Below, piece by piece: positions 1 to 5,620 of a DNA stretch of 5,620 nucleotides. The notes beneath the pieces were generated by a model. The model saw only the letters and a list, made by a program, of their open reading frames with translations. It searched no databases and was not told where the DNA came from. Source of the stretch: an uncultured bacterium (lineage in GTDB: Bacteria; Desulfobacterota; Desulfobulbia; Desulfobulbales; Desulfobulbaceae); contig CAITZN010000144.1 of assembly GCA_903896915.1 (NCBI GenBank), positions 1-5,620 of the forward strand. The letters run 5' to 3'. Position 1 is the stretch's first letter. Each line of letters begins with the position of its first letter. The translations under genes were made by a program, and so were the position numbers.

Positions 1-1309
1 CACTGAAGCGGTAACTCCACCAGGTGTAGCGTTCAGGTGACTGATCGAATTTCCTGAATGTATCGATATAGCCGGCAGCGGTCATTTCGTCCATCCACGC
101 TCGTTCCTGTTCTGAAAAACCGGGGTTCTTGACATTTGCCTTGGGATTGGCGAGATCGATCTCCTTATGGGCCACGTTCAGGTCGCCGCACAACACCACC
201 GATTTCTCCTTGCGGAGACGATCCAAGAAGACAAGCAAGGCCCGATTGAAATCCAGTTTGAAGGCCAACCGCTTCAGTTCGGGCTGGGCGTTGGGAGAGT
301 ACACGTTGACGAAATAAAAATCCGGGAACTCAAGGGTCAGCACCCGCCCTTCGTTATCAAACTCCTGACAATCCATCCCGTGAAGAACTCGAAGAGGGAC
401 AAGCTTGCTTAGAATTGCGGTTCCCGCATACCCTTTTTTCCGGGCGGGGTGCCAAAAAGTCTGATATCCCGGAACAGTCTTCAGCTCATCGGGCAACTGA
501 TCTACTTGTATTTTGATCTCCTGTAAGGCAAAAATATCGGCATCAATATCGCCAAGCACCTCTAGAAAGCCGTTTTTTAATGCGGCCCGAATGCCGTTGA
601 CATTCCAAGATACAAATTTCTTCGCTTTTCCAGATTGCACCGTTGCCTTCCCATCCGTTTTACGTGGTTTCACTCCAATTTTAGGGCACAATGCCGCAAT
701 GACGCAACGGTCACAATGGGGGTACAGCGGCTTGCATGGTCCCTGACCAAAGGCCACCAGAATTGCATTAATACGAATCCAATATTGCTCAGGTAATTTT
801 TGCCGCAAGACCATCTCGGTCTGTAACGGCGTTGTGGTCTGCACGTATCCCCAGATATTCATGATGCGGTGGACATGGGTATCTACGCATATCGCGGGTT
901 TATTGAAGGCCACCGCGACGACAAGATTTGCGGTCTTGCGACCCACGCCCGGCAAAGTGAGCAGCGAATCAATATCGTATGGAACGACACCGCCGAAACG
1001 TTCCTGGAGAACTGCGGGTAATTCGCTAAGAAACTTTGCTTTATTGCGGAAGAAACCAACAGGATAAAGAATCTTCTCCAAATCACTCGCTGTCAGCCGG
1101 GACAATTCAATAACATTGCCGGCCCGGGCAAACAGCCGCCGGGAGGCTGCCGCTGTCACCTCATCCTTAGTTCGGGCCGAAAGTATGGTCGCCACCAGCA
1201 CCTTGAAAGGGTCGCGCGTCTGGGCAGCGATTAAATCGACGACCGGAACCTGGTAGCCACTGACCTCACGATCCAGGGTTGCAATAATCTCATCAATAGG
1301 AAAAGCCAT
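1..1309 (-). CDS. nth-xth: Bifunctional DNA repair fusion: endonuclease III (Nth) joined to ExoA/APE1-type exonuclease III; C-terminus cut by window edge
   Basis: I read one uninterrupted minus-strand frame from ATG at 1309 to the window edge, 436 residues. Residues 1 to about 214 are endonuclease III, a base excision glycosylase and AP lyase for oxidised pyrimidines. The helix-hairpin-helix motif LPGVGRKTA carries K125, and VDTH carries D143; their 18-residue spacing equals that of E. coli K120/D138. The [4Fe-4S] ligands C192, C199, C202 and C208 fit C-x6-C-x2-C-x5-C. After a basic linker (about 214-230), KKFVSWNVNGIR opens an AP endonuclease. ADIFALQEIK (257-266, E264) matches the family 1 signature, followed by Y337 in VYSPNAQ and GDLNVAH (D376, N378). 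GDLNVAH resembles human APE1 and Bacillus ExoA more than E. coli XthA. The last stretch, with the expected final Asp and Asp-His catalytic residues, lies outside the window. ATG 1309 is the only good start: an in-frame TGA lies 15 nt upstream, and no clear Shine-Dalgarno is visible, so expression probably depends on the upstream genes. Confidence 0.92.
   Translation of the reverse strand, partial: MAFPIDEIIATLDREVSGYQVPVVDLIAAQTRDPFKVLVATILSARTKDEVTAAASRRLFARAGNVIELSRLTASDLEKILYPVGFFRNKAKFLSELPAVLQERFGGVVPYDIDSLLTLPGVGRKTANLVVAVAFNKPAICVDTHVHRIMNIWGYVQTTTPLQTEMVLRQKLPEQYWIRINAILVAFGQGPCKPLYPHCDRCVIAALCPKIGVKPRKTDGKATVQSGKAKKFVSWNVNGIRAALKNGFLEVLGDIDADIFALQEIKIQVDQLPDELKTVPGYQTFWHPARKKGYAGTAILSKLVPLRVLHGMDCQEFDNEGRVLTLEFPDFYFVNVYSPNAQPELKRLAFKLDFNRALLVFLDRLRKEKSVVLCGDLNVAHKEIDLANPKANVKNPGFSEQERAWMDEMTAAGYIDTFRKFDQSPERYTWWSYRFS
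638..652 (-). promoter_or_regulatory. Possible internal ribosome binding site and GTG start for the exonuclease III half
   Basis: Inside the linker of the fusion, the minus strand reads GGGAAGG (652-646), five bases, then an in-frame GTG (640-638). Initiation here would give a free exonuclease III beginning MQSGKAKKFVSWN, about seven residues longer at its N-terminus than a typical family member. The purine run also encodes Gly-Lys in the linker, so it may be chance. The fusion reading does not depend on it. Confidence 0.3.
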
Positions 1310-1436
1310 ACTGCTGCACAGGTATCACATGTTGACGAAGAAGAGCCAGCCAAACGGAGACTCCATTAAAAATGGTGCCAAAAGCGAAGCATCCAATAAG
1401 GCTGTACCCTAATGACCAAACATTTTCGCTGAGCAT
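1293..1436 (-). CDS. Possible small hydrophobic (single membrane segment) protein between epmA and the nth fusion
   Basis: I do not recognise this frame. From ATG 1436 it encodes 47 residues beginning MLSENVWSLGYSLIGCF and ending VIPVQQYGFSY before a TGA at 1295-1293. Residues 7 to about 33 are strongly apolar (aromatic, Leu, Ile, Gly, Phe), then comes an Arg, consistent with one membrane helix. The frame can be extended upstream to GTG 1463, which overlaps the epmA stop as GTGA and would give 56 residues. Its 3' end overlaps the nth start by 17 nt. Both overlaps look like a packed operon, and it would fill an otherwise empty gap of about 150 bp. Against it, neither start has a Shine-Dalgarno sequence, and 47 codons open by chance is not rare. 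If it is not a gene, this gap holds nothing else I can name. Confidence 0.35.
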   Translation of the reverse strand: MLSENVWSLGYSLIGCFAFGTIFNGVSVWLALLRQHVIPVQQYGFSY

Positions 1437-1459
1437 GGCGACGTGGCAAAATAAGCCTA

Positions 1460-2377
1460 TCACAATTCATCGGGGACAAACGGTATAGCCTCTGCAAGAC
1501 TGGTGCTCCCCATGAGCAGCATGAATAACCTGTCCAGCCCCAAGGCAATTCCTGCCGTCGCGCCGACCGAAGCCAGATCCTTTAGAAATTTTTCTGGCAT
1601 GGCCGCATTCTTTCCCGCCGCCTGCAACCGTTCAATTTCCAGAGAAAACCGATGCCGCTGTTCTTGGGGATCAACCAATTCAGAAAAACCATTCGCCAGT
1701 TCCAATCCGGCTATATACAACTCAAAGCGTTCCGCCACTTGGGGATTTTTCGGGTTGCAACGGGCAAGCGAACCCAATTCGACAGGATAATCGTAGAGAA
1801 AAACAGGACGGTCCAAGCCGAGATGCGGCTCCACCTCGGTGACGAGGACCTCGTCAAAGATACCGCGGTCCAGCACCTCATCCACATCGACACCGGCATG
1901 CTGCCGAAAGGCGTCAGCCACGGTCAGCCGGTCCCAGGGTGGTGTCAAGGCAACCCGGCATCCCCGCCAACAGAGTTTGCCATCGCAATCAATACCCGGC
2001 ATTTGCGGAAAAATCCGGCACAGCGCGGCAATCAATGCCTCGCATTCCTGCATCAAATCAAAATAATTCCAGCCTGCATGGTACCACTCGAGCATAGTGA
2101 ATTCCGGCTGGTGTATCCGCCCGGATTCCTCTTTGCGAAAGCAATGGCATATCTGGAAAATTTGAGTACAGCCCCTGGCCAGAAGCCTTTTCATGCACAG
2201 CTCGGGAGAAGTATGCAACAACCAGTTTTCGCTGGTGAAGGGGATAAGATTGGATTCCGGGAGCAGTACGGGGAGACGGAGAGGGGTATCGACTTCAATA
2301 TAGGCCCGTTCAATGAAAAAAGAACGGGTTGCCTGCAGCAGGTTCGATCGTTGCTGCAGGCCCCAGGGCGTTAGCAT
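1460..2377 (-). CDS. epmA: Elongation factor P--(R)-beta-lysine ligase (EpmA/GenX/PoxA)
   Basis: The product is 305 residues and resembles the catalytic core of class II lysyl-tRNA synthetase without the N-terminal anticodon-binding domain, as expected for EpmA (325 residues in E. coli). EpmA activates (R)-beta-lysine with ATP and attaches it to a lysine of EF-P in the cytoplasm. Motif 2 is seen as FRKEESGRIHQPEFTMLEW (80-98). The family block ERFELYIAGLELANGFSEL lies at 217-234, and motif 3 is GIALGLDRL (276-284). A278 lies where E. coli EpmA has A298, the position that is Gly in true LysRS and helps select beta-lysine; this alignment is from memory. The gene starts 6 nt after the efp stop, so cotranscription and coupled translation with its substrate protein are likely. 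No strong Shine-Dalgarno is seen. The aminomutase partner EpmB is not in this window. Confidence 0.95.
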   Translation of the reverse strand: MLTPWGLQQRSNLLQATRSFFIERAYIEVDTPLRLPVLLPESNLIPFTSENWLLHTSPELCMKRLLARGCTQIFQICHCFRKEESGRIHQPEFTMLEWYHAGWNYFDLMQECEALIAALCRIFPQMPGIDCDGKLCWRGCRVALTPPWDRLTVADAFRQHAGVDVDEVLDRGIFDEVLVTEVEPHLGLDRPVFLYDYPVELGSLARCNPKNPQVAERFELYIAGLELANGFSELVDPQEQRHRFSLEIERLQAAGKNAAMPEKFLKDLASVGATAGIALGLDRLFMLLMGSTSLAEAIPFVPDEL

Positions 2378-2383
2378 GCCCGC

Positions 2384-2947
2384 TTATTCTTTAACCCGGG
2401 TGATGTAGCTCCCTGTCCGGGTATCAATCTGGATTTTATCCCCCTGTTCGACAAAAGGAGGAACCTGGAGTTGAAAACCGGTCTGCACCGTTACTGGCTT
2501 GGTATCCGTACCCGAGGTATCGCCCTTGGCCCGTGGATCGGCAACCGTCACTTCCAGATTGACGAAGGTGGGCAAGGTGACGTCAATGGGCCTATCTCCG
2601 AAAAACAGCACCTGCACTTCCATGTTGTCGATCAGAAAACTGAGATTGTCTCCCAGCTGCTCTTTGGTCAGAAAGATCTGTTCAAAGGAGACCGTATCCA
2701 TGAAATGGTATTCATTATCCTGGGCATACAGAAACTGCATGTTCCGCTCTTCCAGATTCGGTCGGTCGAATTTGTCGTTGGAACGGTAGGTCTGGGTAAA
2801 CTGAATCCCGGTTATCATGTTGCGCATCTTGGTCCGGTAGAGAGCCTGGCCTTTCCCCGGTTTCGAGAAATCGAATTCAGTGACAATATAGGGTTCACCA
2901 TCAATCTGAATCTTCAACCCTTTCCGCAAATCTGAAGCTGTAAACAT
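2384..2947 (-). CDS. efp: Elongation factor P
   Basis: This is a full-length 187-residue EF-P, the usual family size. EF-P binds between the ribosomal P and E sites and promotes peptide bond formation at polyproline stretches. The N-terminal KOW-like domain covers roughly residues 1-63, with the exposed loop SKPGKGQALYRTKMRN. K32 in PGKGQA is the equivalent of E. coli K34, the residue that receives beta-lysine. Two OB-fold domains follow, at about 65-127 and 130-187, ending in GSYITRVKE, the conserved C-terminal style. A lysine in the loop together with an adjacent epmA points to the beta-lysylation route rather than rhamnosylation, where the loop residue is Arg. The ATG at 2947 is supported by AAGGA seven bases upstream. 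It is the first gene of the minus-strand block. Confidence 0.97.
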   Translation of the reverse strand: MFTASDLRKGLKIQIDGEPYIVTEFDFSKPGKGQALYRTKMRNMITGIQFTQTYRSNDKFDRPNLEERNMQFLYAQDNEYHFMDTVSFEQIFLTKEQLGDNLSFLIDNMEVQVLFFGDRPIDVTLPTFVNLEVTVADPRAKGDTSGTDTKPVTVQTGFQLQVPPFVEQGDKIQIDTRTGSYITRVKE

Positions 2948-2954
2948 AGATTAG

Positions 2955-2959
2955 TCCTT
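2955..2959 (-). promoter_or_regulatory. efp ribosome binding site
   Basis: The minus strand reads AAGGA with seven bases before the efp ATG at 2947, a near-ideal Shine-Dalgarno spacing. It is the only strong ribosome binding site at a gene start in the window. Confidence 0.8.
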
Positions 2960-2993
2960 AACTCTTTATTTATCGGTAAATTTGAAGCGAAAT

Positions 2994-3022
2994 ATGTTAC
3001 GTTAAAGCCTTGTTTTTTGCAA
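2994..3022 (-). promoter_or_regulatory. Candidate sigma-70 type promoter for the efp-epmA-nth block
   Basis: On the minus strand TTGCAA (3022-3017) and TAACAT (2999-2994) are separated by 17 nt. Each matches the -35 and -10 consensus at four of six positions. Transcription would begin near 2987, giving a leader of about 40 nt with the AAGGA site in it. The surrounding DNA is AT-rich, so similar matches by chance are possible. Confidence 0.4.
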
Positions 3023-3072
3023 CAGCTTCCTGCGCATCCCACATAATTATGAACCGCTATCATGGTCTTTTA

Positions 3073-3099
3073 TTGTTTTCAACAAAAAATTTCTATACA
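3073..3099 (+). promoter_or_regulatory. Weak candidate promoter for the phosphoesterase-mutS block
   Basis: TATACA (3094-3099) is a fair -10 element, with TTGTTT (3073-3078) 15 nt upstream as a poor -35. The spacing is shorter than the 16-18 nt optimum. The upstream element lies in a perfect short inverted repeat, TTGTT-TTC-AACAA (3073-3085). I saw nothing better on the plus strand in this gap. Confidence 0.2.
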
Positions 3100-3138
3100 T
3101 TGTACGCAATCTTTCAACCATAACCCAGTGTGCCATGC

Positions 3139-3636
3139 ATGTTGATCAGAGCAGGGGTGCTTTCAGACACGCACCTGATTCAACCGGACGAACTATTTCG
3201 CAAACAGATCAAACAGTGTTTCCATACCTGTGAGGTGATCATCCATGCCGGCGATCTTACCAATCTGTCGCTGCTGGAGGTATTTTCAGGGAAAACTCTC
3301 TACGCGGTACACGGCAACATGTGCGACAGCCGTGTCCGATCATGCCATCCGCAACAGTTGCTTTTCACACTCAACGGTTACACTATAGGCCTCACTCATG
3401 GCGCCCAGTTGGGGCATGACATCGAAGGCGCACTCTGGAATCTCTTCCCCGAGGCTGACTGCATGATCTACGGTCACACCCATAAACCCGCCTGTCATTA
3501 CCATGGCAAAACTCTTGTTCTCAATCCGGGAAGTTTTCAAGCAACCAGCCGCTACGGCGCTCCGGGTACCTATGCCATCCTGGAAGCCGGCGATGAACTG
3601 CGGGCCAGTCTTTTCGAAATTCCCTCTGCGCTATGA
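3139..3636 (+). CDS. YfcE/MJ0936-type metallophosphoesterase (phosphodiesterase)
   Basis: This 165-residue protein has the ordered metal-binding motifs of the small calcineurin-like phosphodiesterases: SDTH (D10, H12), HAGD (D39), HGN (N60), THG (H87) and GHTH (H113, H115). The late LNPGS motif (near 130) is also typical of the YfcE/MJ0936 group. Members hydrolyse phosphodiesters with two bound metal ions, commonly Mn; the natural substrate is usually unknown and cannot be read from the sequence. The length fits the family. I chose ATG 3139 because the family begins just before the first beta strand (MLIRAGVLSDTH). A GTG at 3130 would add three residues, and neither start has a visible Shine-Dalgarno. 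The stop overlaps the mutS start by four bases (ATGA), so the two genes are probably one operon. Confidence 0.9.
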   Translation: MLIRAGVLSDTHLIQPDELFRKQIKQCFHTCEVIIHAGDLTNLSLLEVFSGKTLYAVHGNMCDSRVRSCHPQQLLFTLNGYTIGLTHGAQLGHDIEGALWNLFPEADCMIYGHTHKPACHYHGKTLVLNPGSFQATSRYGAPGTYAILEAGDELRASLFEIPSAL

Positions 3637-5620
3637 ACAACCCTCTGAAAATAACCCCCATGCTCCAACAGTACCTGGAGATCAAGGAACAACATCCAGG
3701 AACTATTCTTTTTTATCGCATGGGCGATTTCTACGAGATGTTCTTTGACGATGCCGTTATCGCCGCAAAGGTGCTCGGCATTACCTTAACCTCCCGAAGC
3801 CACAAGGAAGACGCCAACAAAATCCCAATGTGCGGTGTACCGTACCATGCGTTGACAGGGTATCTCGGCAAGATGATCAAGGCCGGTTATCGTGTTGCTA
3901 TCTGTGAGCAGACCGAGGATCCCAAGGAGGCCAAAGGCATTGTCAAACGCGAGGTTGTCCGTGTGGTCTCTCCAGGAGTCACCACCGATGACCAGCTCCT
4001 CGATGCCAAAACGGACTGCTATGTCTGTGCCCTCTCGATCAGTCGCAAATCAGCGAAGGAACACCTTGCCGGCCTGGCCTTTCTTGATATTTCAACCGGC
4101 CGTTTTCAGATCACCGAAGTGACCTTCTCACCGCTGAACACCTCTCCCCTGGTTGATGCGTTTACCCGTCTGCGACCTGCAGAGCTTCTCCTGGCGCAAT
4201 CAGAGATGGAACACTCTTCTGCCCTGACTGATCTCCTGACCATCCAGCTTGGCAAACTTTGCCTCACCACCCGTCCTGATTTCCATTTCGAGACATCAAC
4301 AGCAAAGACAACGCTGACTGAACATTTCCACACCACCAATCTAGCTGGTTTTGGCTGCGATACATACACTACCGCGATCAATGCCGCCGGTGCCCTGTTG
4401 CTCTACCTGCGGGAAACGCAAAAATCAGAACTTGCCCACATCAAACAGATCAGTCCCCTCAACAATACCGGCTCGCTGATCATTGACGATGCTTCCCGCC
4501 GCAATCTCGAACTCACCGAAACCCTTATCGGGGGGCGGAGAGAAGGTTCACTCTTGGCAATTCTCGACCTTACCGCCACACCTATGGGTGCTCGTTTGCT
4601 GCGAAGATGGTTACTTTTCCCCCTTCAGAACAGTGAGAACATCCTTGCCAGGCTTGACGGTGTCGAAGAGCTGATCAGCAAAACCGAAACCAGAAAAAAC
4701 ATGCGGATGTTGCTCGACTCCGTATACGACATCGAACGCTTGTGCAGCCGCCTGGTGCTCGGCCATGGCAACGCTAGAGACATGAGCGCCATCAAGACGT
4801 CTCTAACACAATTACCGGCACTGCAACAAATGTTGACGGAGTGCTCTTCCCTGCTGTTGCAAACCATGGCAGTGGATTTCGATGTTTTAGCCGATCTCCA
4901 TACCCTCATTGACCGTGCCATTCGTGATGATGCACCAATCTCCCTGAGGGAGGGTAGATTGATCCGCGAAGGATTCAACGCCGAACTGGATCACCTGATC
5001 CTGCTCCTCCGAGACGGCAAAAAAATGATCCTTGACTTGGAGGCCAGAGAACGTGAGCATTCCGGTATAGCCAAGTTAAAAGTCGGCTACAACAAAGTCT
5101 TTGGATATTATTTCGAGATCAGCCGCAGCCAAGCCATTGCAGTACCCGAGTATTTTATCCGCAAACAAACCCTTGTTAATGCCGAGCGTTTTATCACCCC
5201 AGACCTTAAGGAACTGGAAAACTCTATCACCAACGCCCAGGAAAGACGACTGGAACTCGAATACGCTCTTTTCCTCGAAATCAGGACAGAGCTGGCCGAA
5301 AATAATCAGCGTCTCCTGGCGACAGCACGTCGACTCGCCCAAATCGATGTTCTCACCTGTCTCGCCGAAATTGCCACCCGCTACCGCTACTGCAGACCGC
5401 TGATCAATACGACGAGGAACATCACCATCACAGAAGGAAGACATCCGGTAATAGAGCGTACGCTAGAGCCGGGAAGATTTGTGCCCAACGATGTCCATCT
5501 GGATCAAGAGAGCAACGAACTGTTGATTATTACCGGGCCGAACATGGCCGGCAAGTCCACCGTGCTTCGCCAGACAGCGCTTATCGTTCTCATGGCACAC
5601 ATCGGCAGTTTCGTGCCAGC
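3633..5620 (+). CDS. mutS: DNA mismatch repair protein MutS; C-terminus cut by window edge
   Basis: The frame is open from ATG 3633 to the window end, 662 residues; typical MutS has about 850-880, so roughly 200 are missing. MutS recognises mispaired and looped bases and recruits MutL through ATP-driven clamp formation. Domain I holds the mismatch-reading motif GDFYE (F33-Y34-E35, the F-x-E wedge), followed by IPMCGVPYHA. A connector lies at about 125-255, lever and core from about 270, and a clamp region near 430-545 with KVGYNKVFGYYFEIS. The ATPase domain begins with EGRHPVIE, and Walker A GPNMAGKST is at 635-643 with K641. Walker B and the C-terminal dimerisation region lie outside. No Shine-Dalgarno precedes the start. 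The ATGA overlap with the phosphoesterase stop implies translational coupling. Codon use matches the neighbours, and nothing suggests decay. Confidence 0.97.
   Translation, partial: MNNPLKITPMLQQYLEIKEQHPGTILFYRMGDFYEMFFDDAVIAAKVLGITLTSRSHKEDANKIPMCGVPYHALTGYLGKMIKAGYRVAICEQTEDPKEAKGIVKREVVRVVSPGVTTDDQLLDAKTDCYVCALSISRKSAKEHLAGLAFLDISTGRFQITEVTFSPLNTSPLVDAFTRLRPAELLLAQSEMEHSSALTDLLTIQLGKLCLTTRPDFHFETSTAKTTLTEHFHTTNLAGFGCDTYTTAINAAGALLLYLRETQKSELAHIKQISPLNNTGSLIIDDASRRNLELTETLIGGRREGSLLAILDLTATPMGARLLRRWLLFPLQNSENILARLDGVEELISKTETRKNMRMLLDSVYDIERLCSRLVLGHGNARDMSAIKTSLTQLPALQQMLTECSSLLLQTMAVDFDVLADLHTLIDRAIRDDAPISLREGRLIREGFNAELDHLILLLRDGKKMILDLEAREREHSGIAKLKVGYNKVFGYYFEISRSQAIAVPEYFIRKQTLVNAERFITPDLKELENSITNAQERRLELEYALFLEIRTELAENNQRLLATARRLAQIDVLTCLAEIATRYRYCRPLINTTRNITITEGRHPVIERTLEPGRFVPNDVHLDQESNELLIITGPNMAGKSTVLRQTALIVLMAHIGSFVP

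Noticed and set aside
1..660. Separate xth gene annotated on its own
   Set aside because: The frame continues upstream without a stop into nth and there is no ATG at the usual exonuclease start. A fusion is the simplest reading, with the internal GTG kept as an alternative.
1363..1375. Inverted repeat CCATT-AAA-AATGG as a transcription terminator after epmA
   Set aside because: The stem is short and AT-rich and has no following T run on either strand. It also lies inside the possible small reading frame, so it is not credible as a terminator.
1652..2374. A 240-codon plus-strand open frame
   Set aside because: It lies wholly antisense to epmA, whose catalytic motifs are unmistakable. The translation resembles no protein family and is a mirror of the real gene.
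2471..2935. A 154-codon plus-strand open frame
   Set aside because: It is antisense to efp, which has the full EF-P pattern and a good ribosome binding site.
5076..5444. A 122-codon minus-strand open frame, and another at 4625-4978
   Set aside because: Both are antisense to the clamp and core region of mutS, which is open and matches the MutS family throughout.

Overview
The window reads as ordinary chromosomal DNA of a Gram-negative bacterium, dense with housekeeping genes and showing no mobile elements, CRISPR arrays, rRNA or tRNA genes. The style of the EF-P, EpmA, endonuclease III and MutS proteins, mid-range base composition and tight gene packing suggest a deltaproteobacterial lineage, perhaps Desulfobulbales-like. 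That placement is an impression from protein wording, not from a search.

The layout is two divergent blocks. The left block is on the minus strand and is transcribed leftwards from about position 2990. It holds efp (elongation factor P), then after 6 nt epmA (EF-P beta-lysine ligase), then a possible small hydrophobic protein in the gap of about 150 bp, then one long open frame that joins endonuclease III to an ExoA/APE1-type exonuclease III. That frame runs off the left edge. The right block is on the plus strand. It holds a YfcE/MJ0936-type metallophosphoesterase whose stop overlaps the start of mutS (ATGA). mutS runs off the right edge after its Walker A motif. The gap between the blocks (2948-3138) is AT-rich and holds the efp ribosome binding site and candidate promoters.

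Two themes appear. One is translation: EF-P and the enzyme that charges its lysine (K32) with beta-lysine, which together relieve ribosome stalling at proline-rich sequences. The other is DNA repair: base excision repair (glycosylase/AP lyase plus AP endonuclease in one chain) on one side and mismatch repair (MutS) on the other.

The most notable item is the endonuclease III-exonuclease III fusion. The frame is continuous across the junction, the exonuclease part lacks the usual initiator Met, and the catalytic residues and the iron-sulphur cysteines in view are intact. It would place two consecutive base excision repair activities on one polypeptide. I saw no wholly unknown system.
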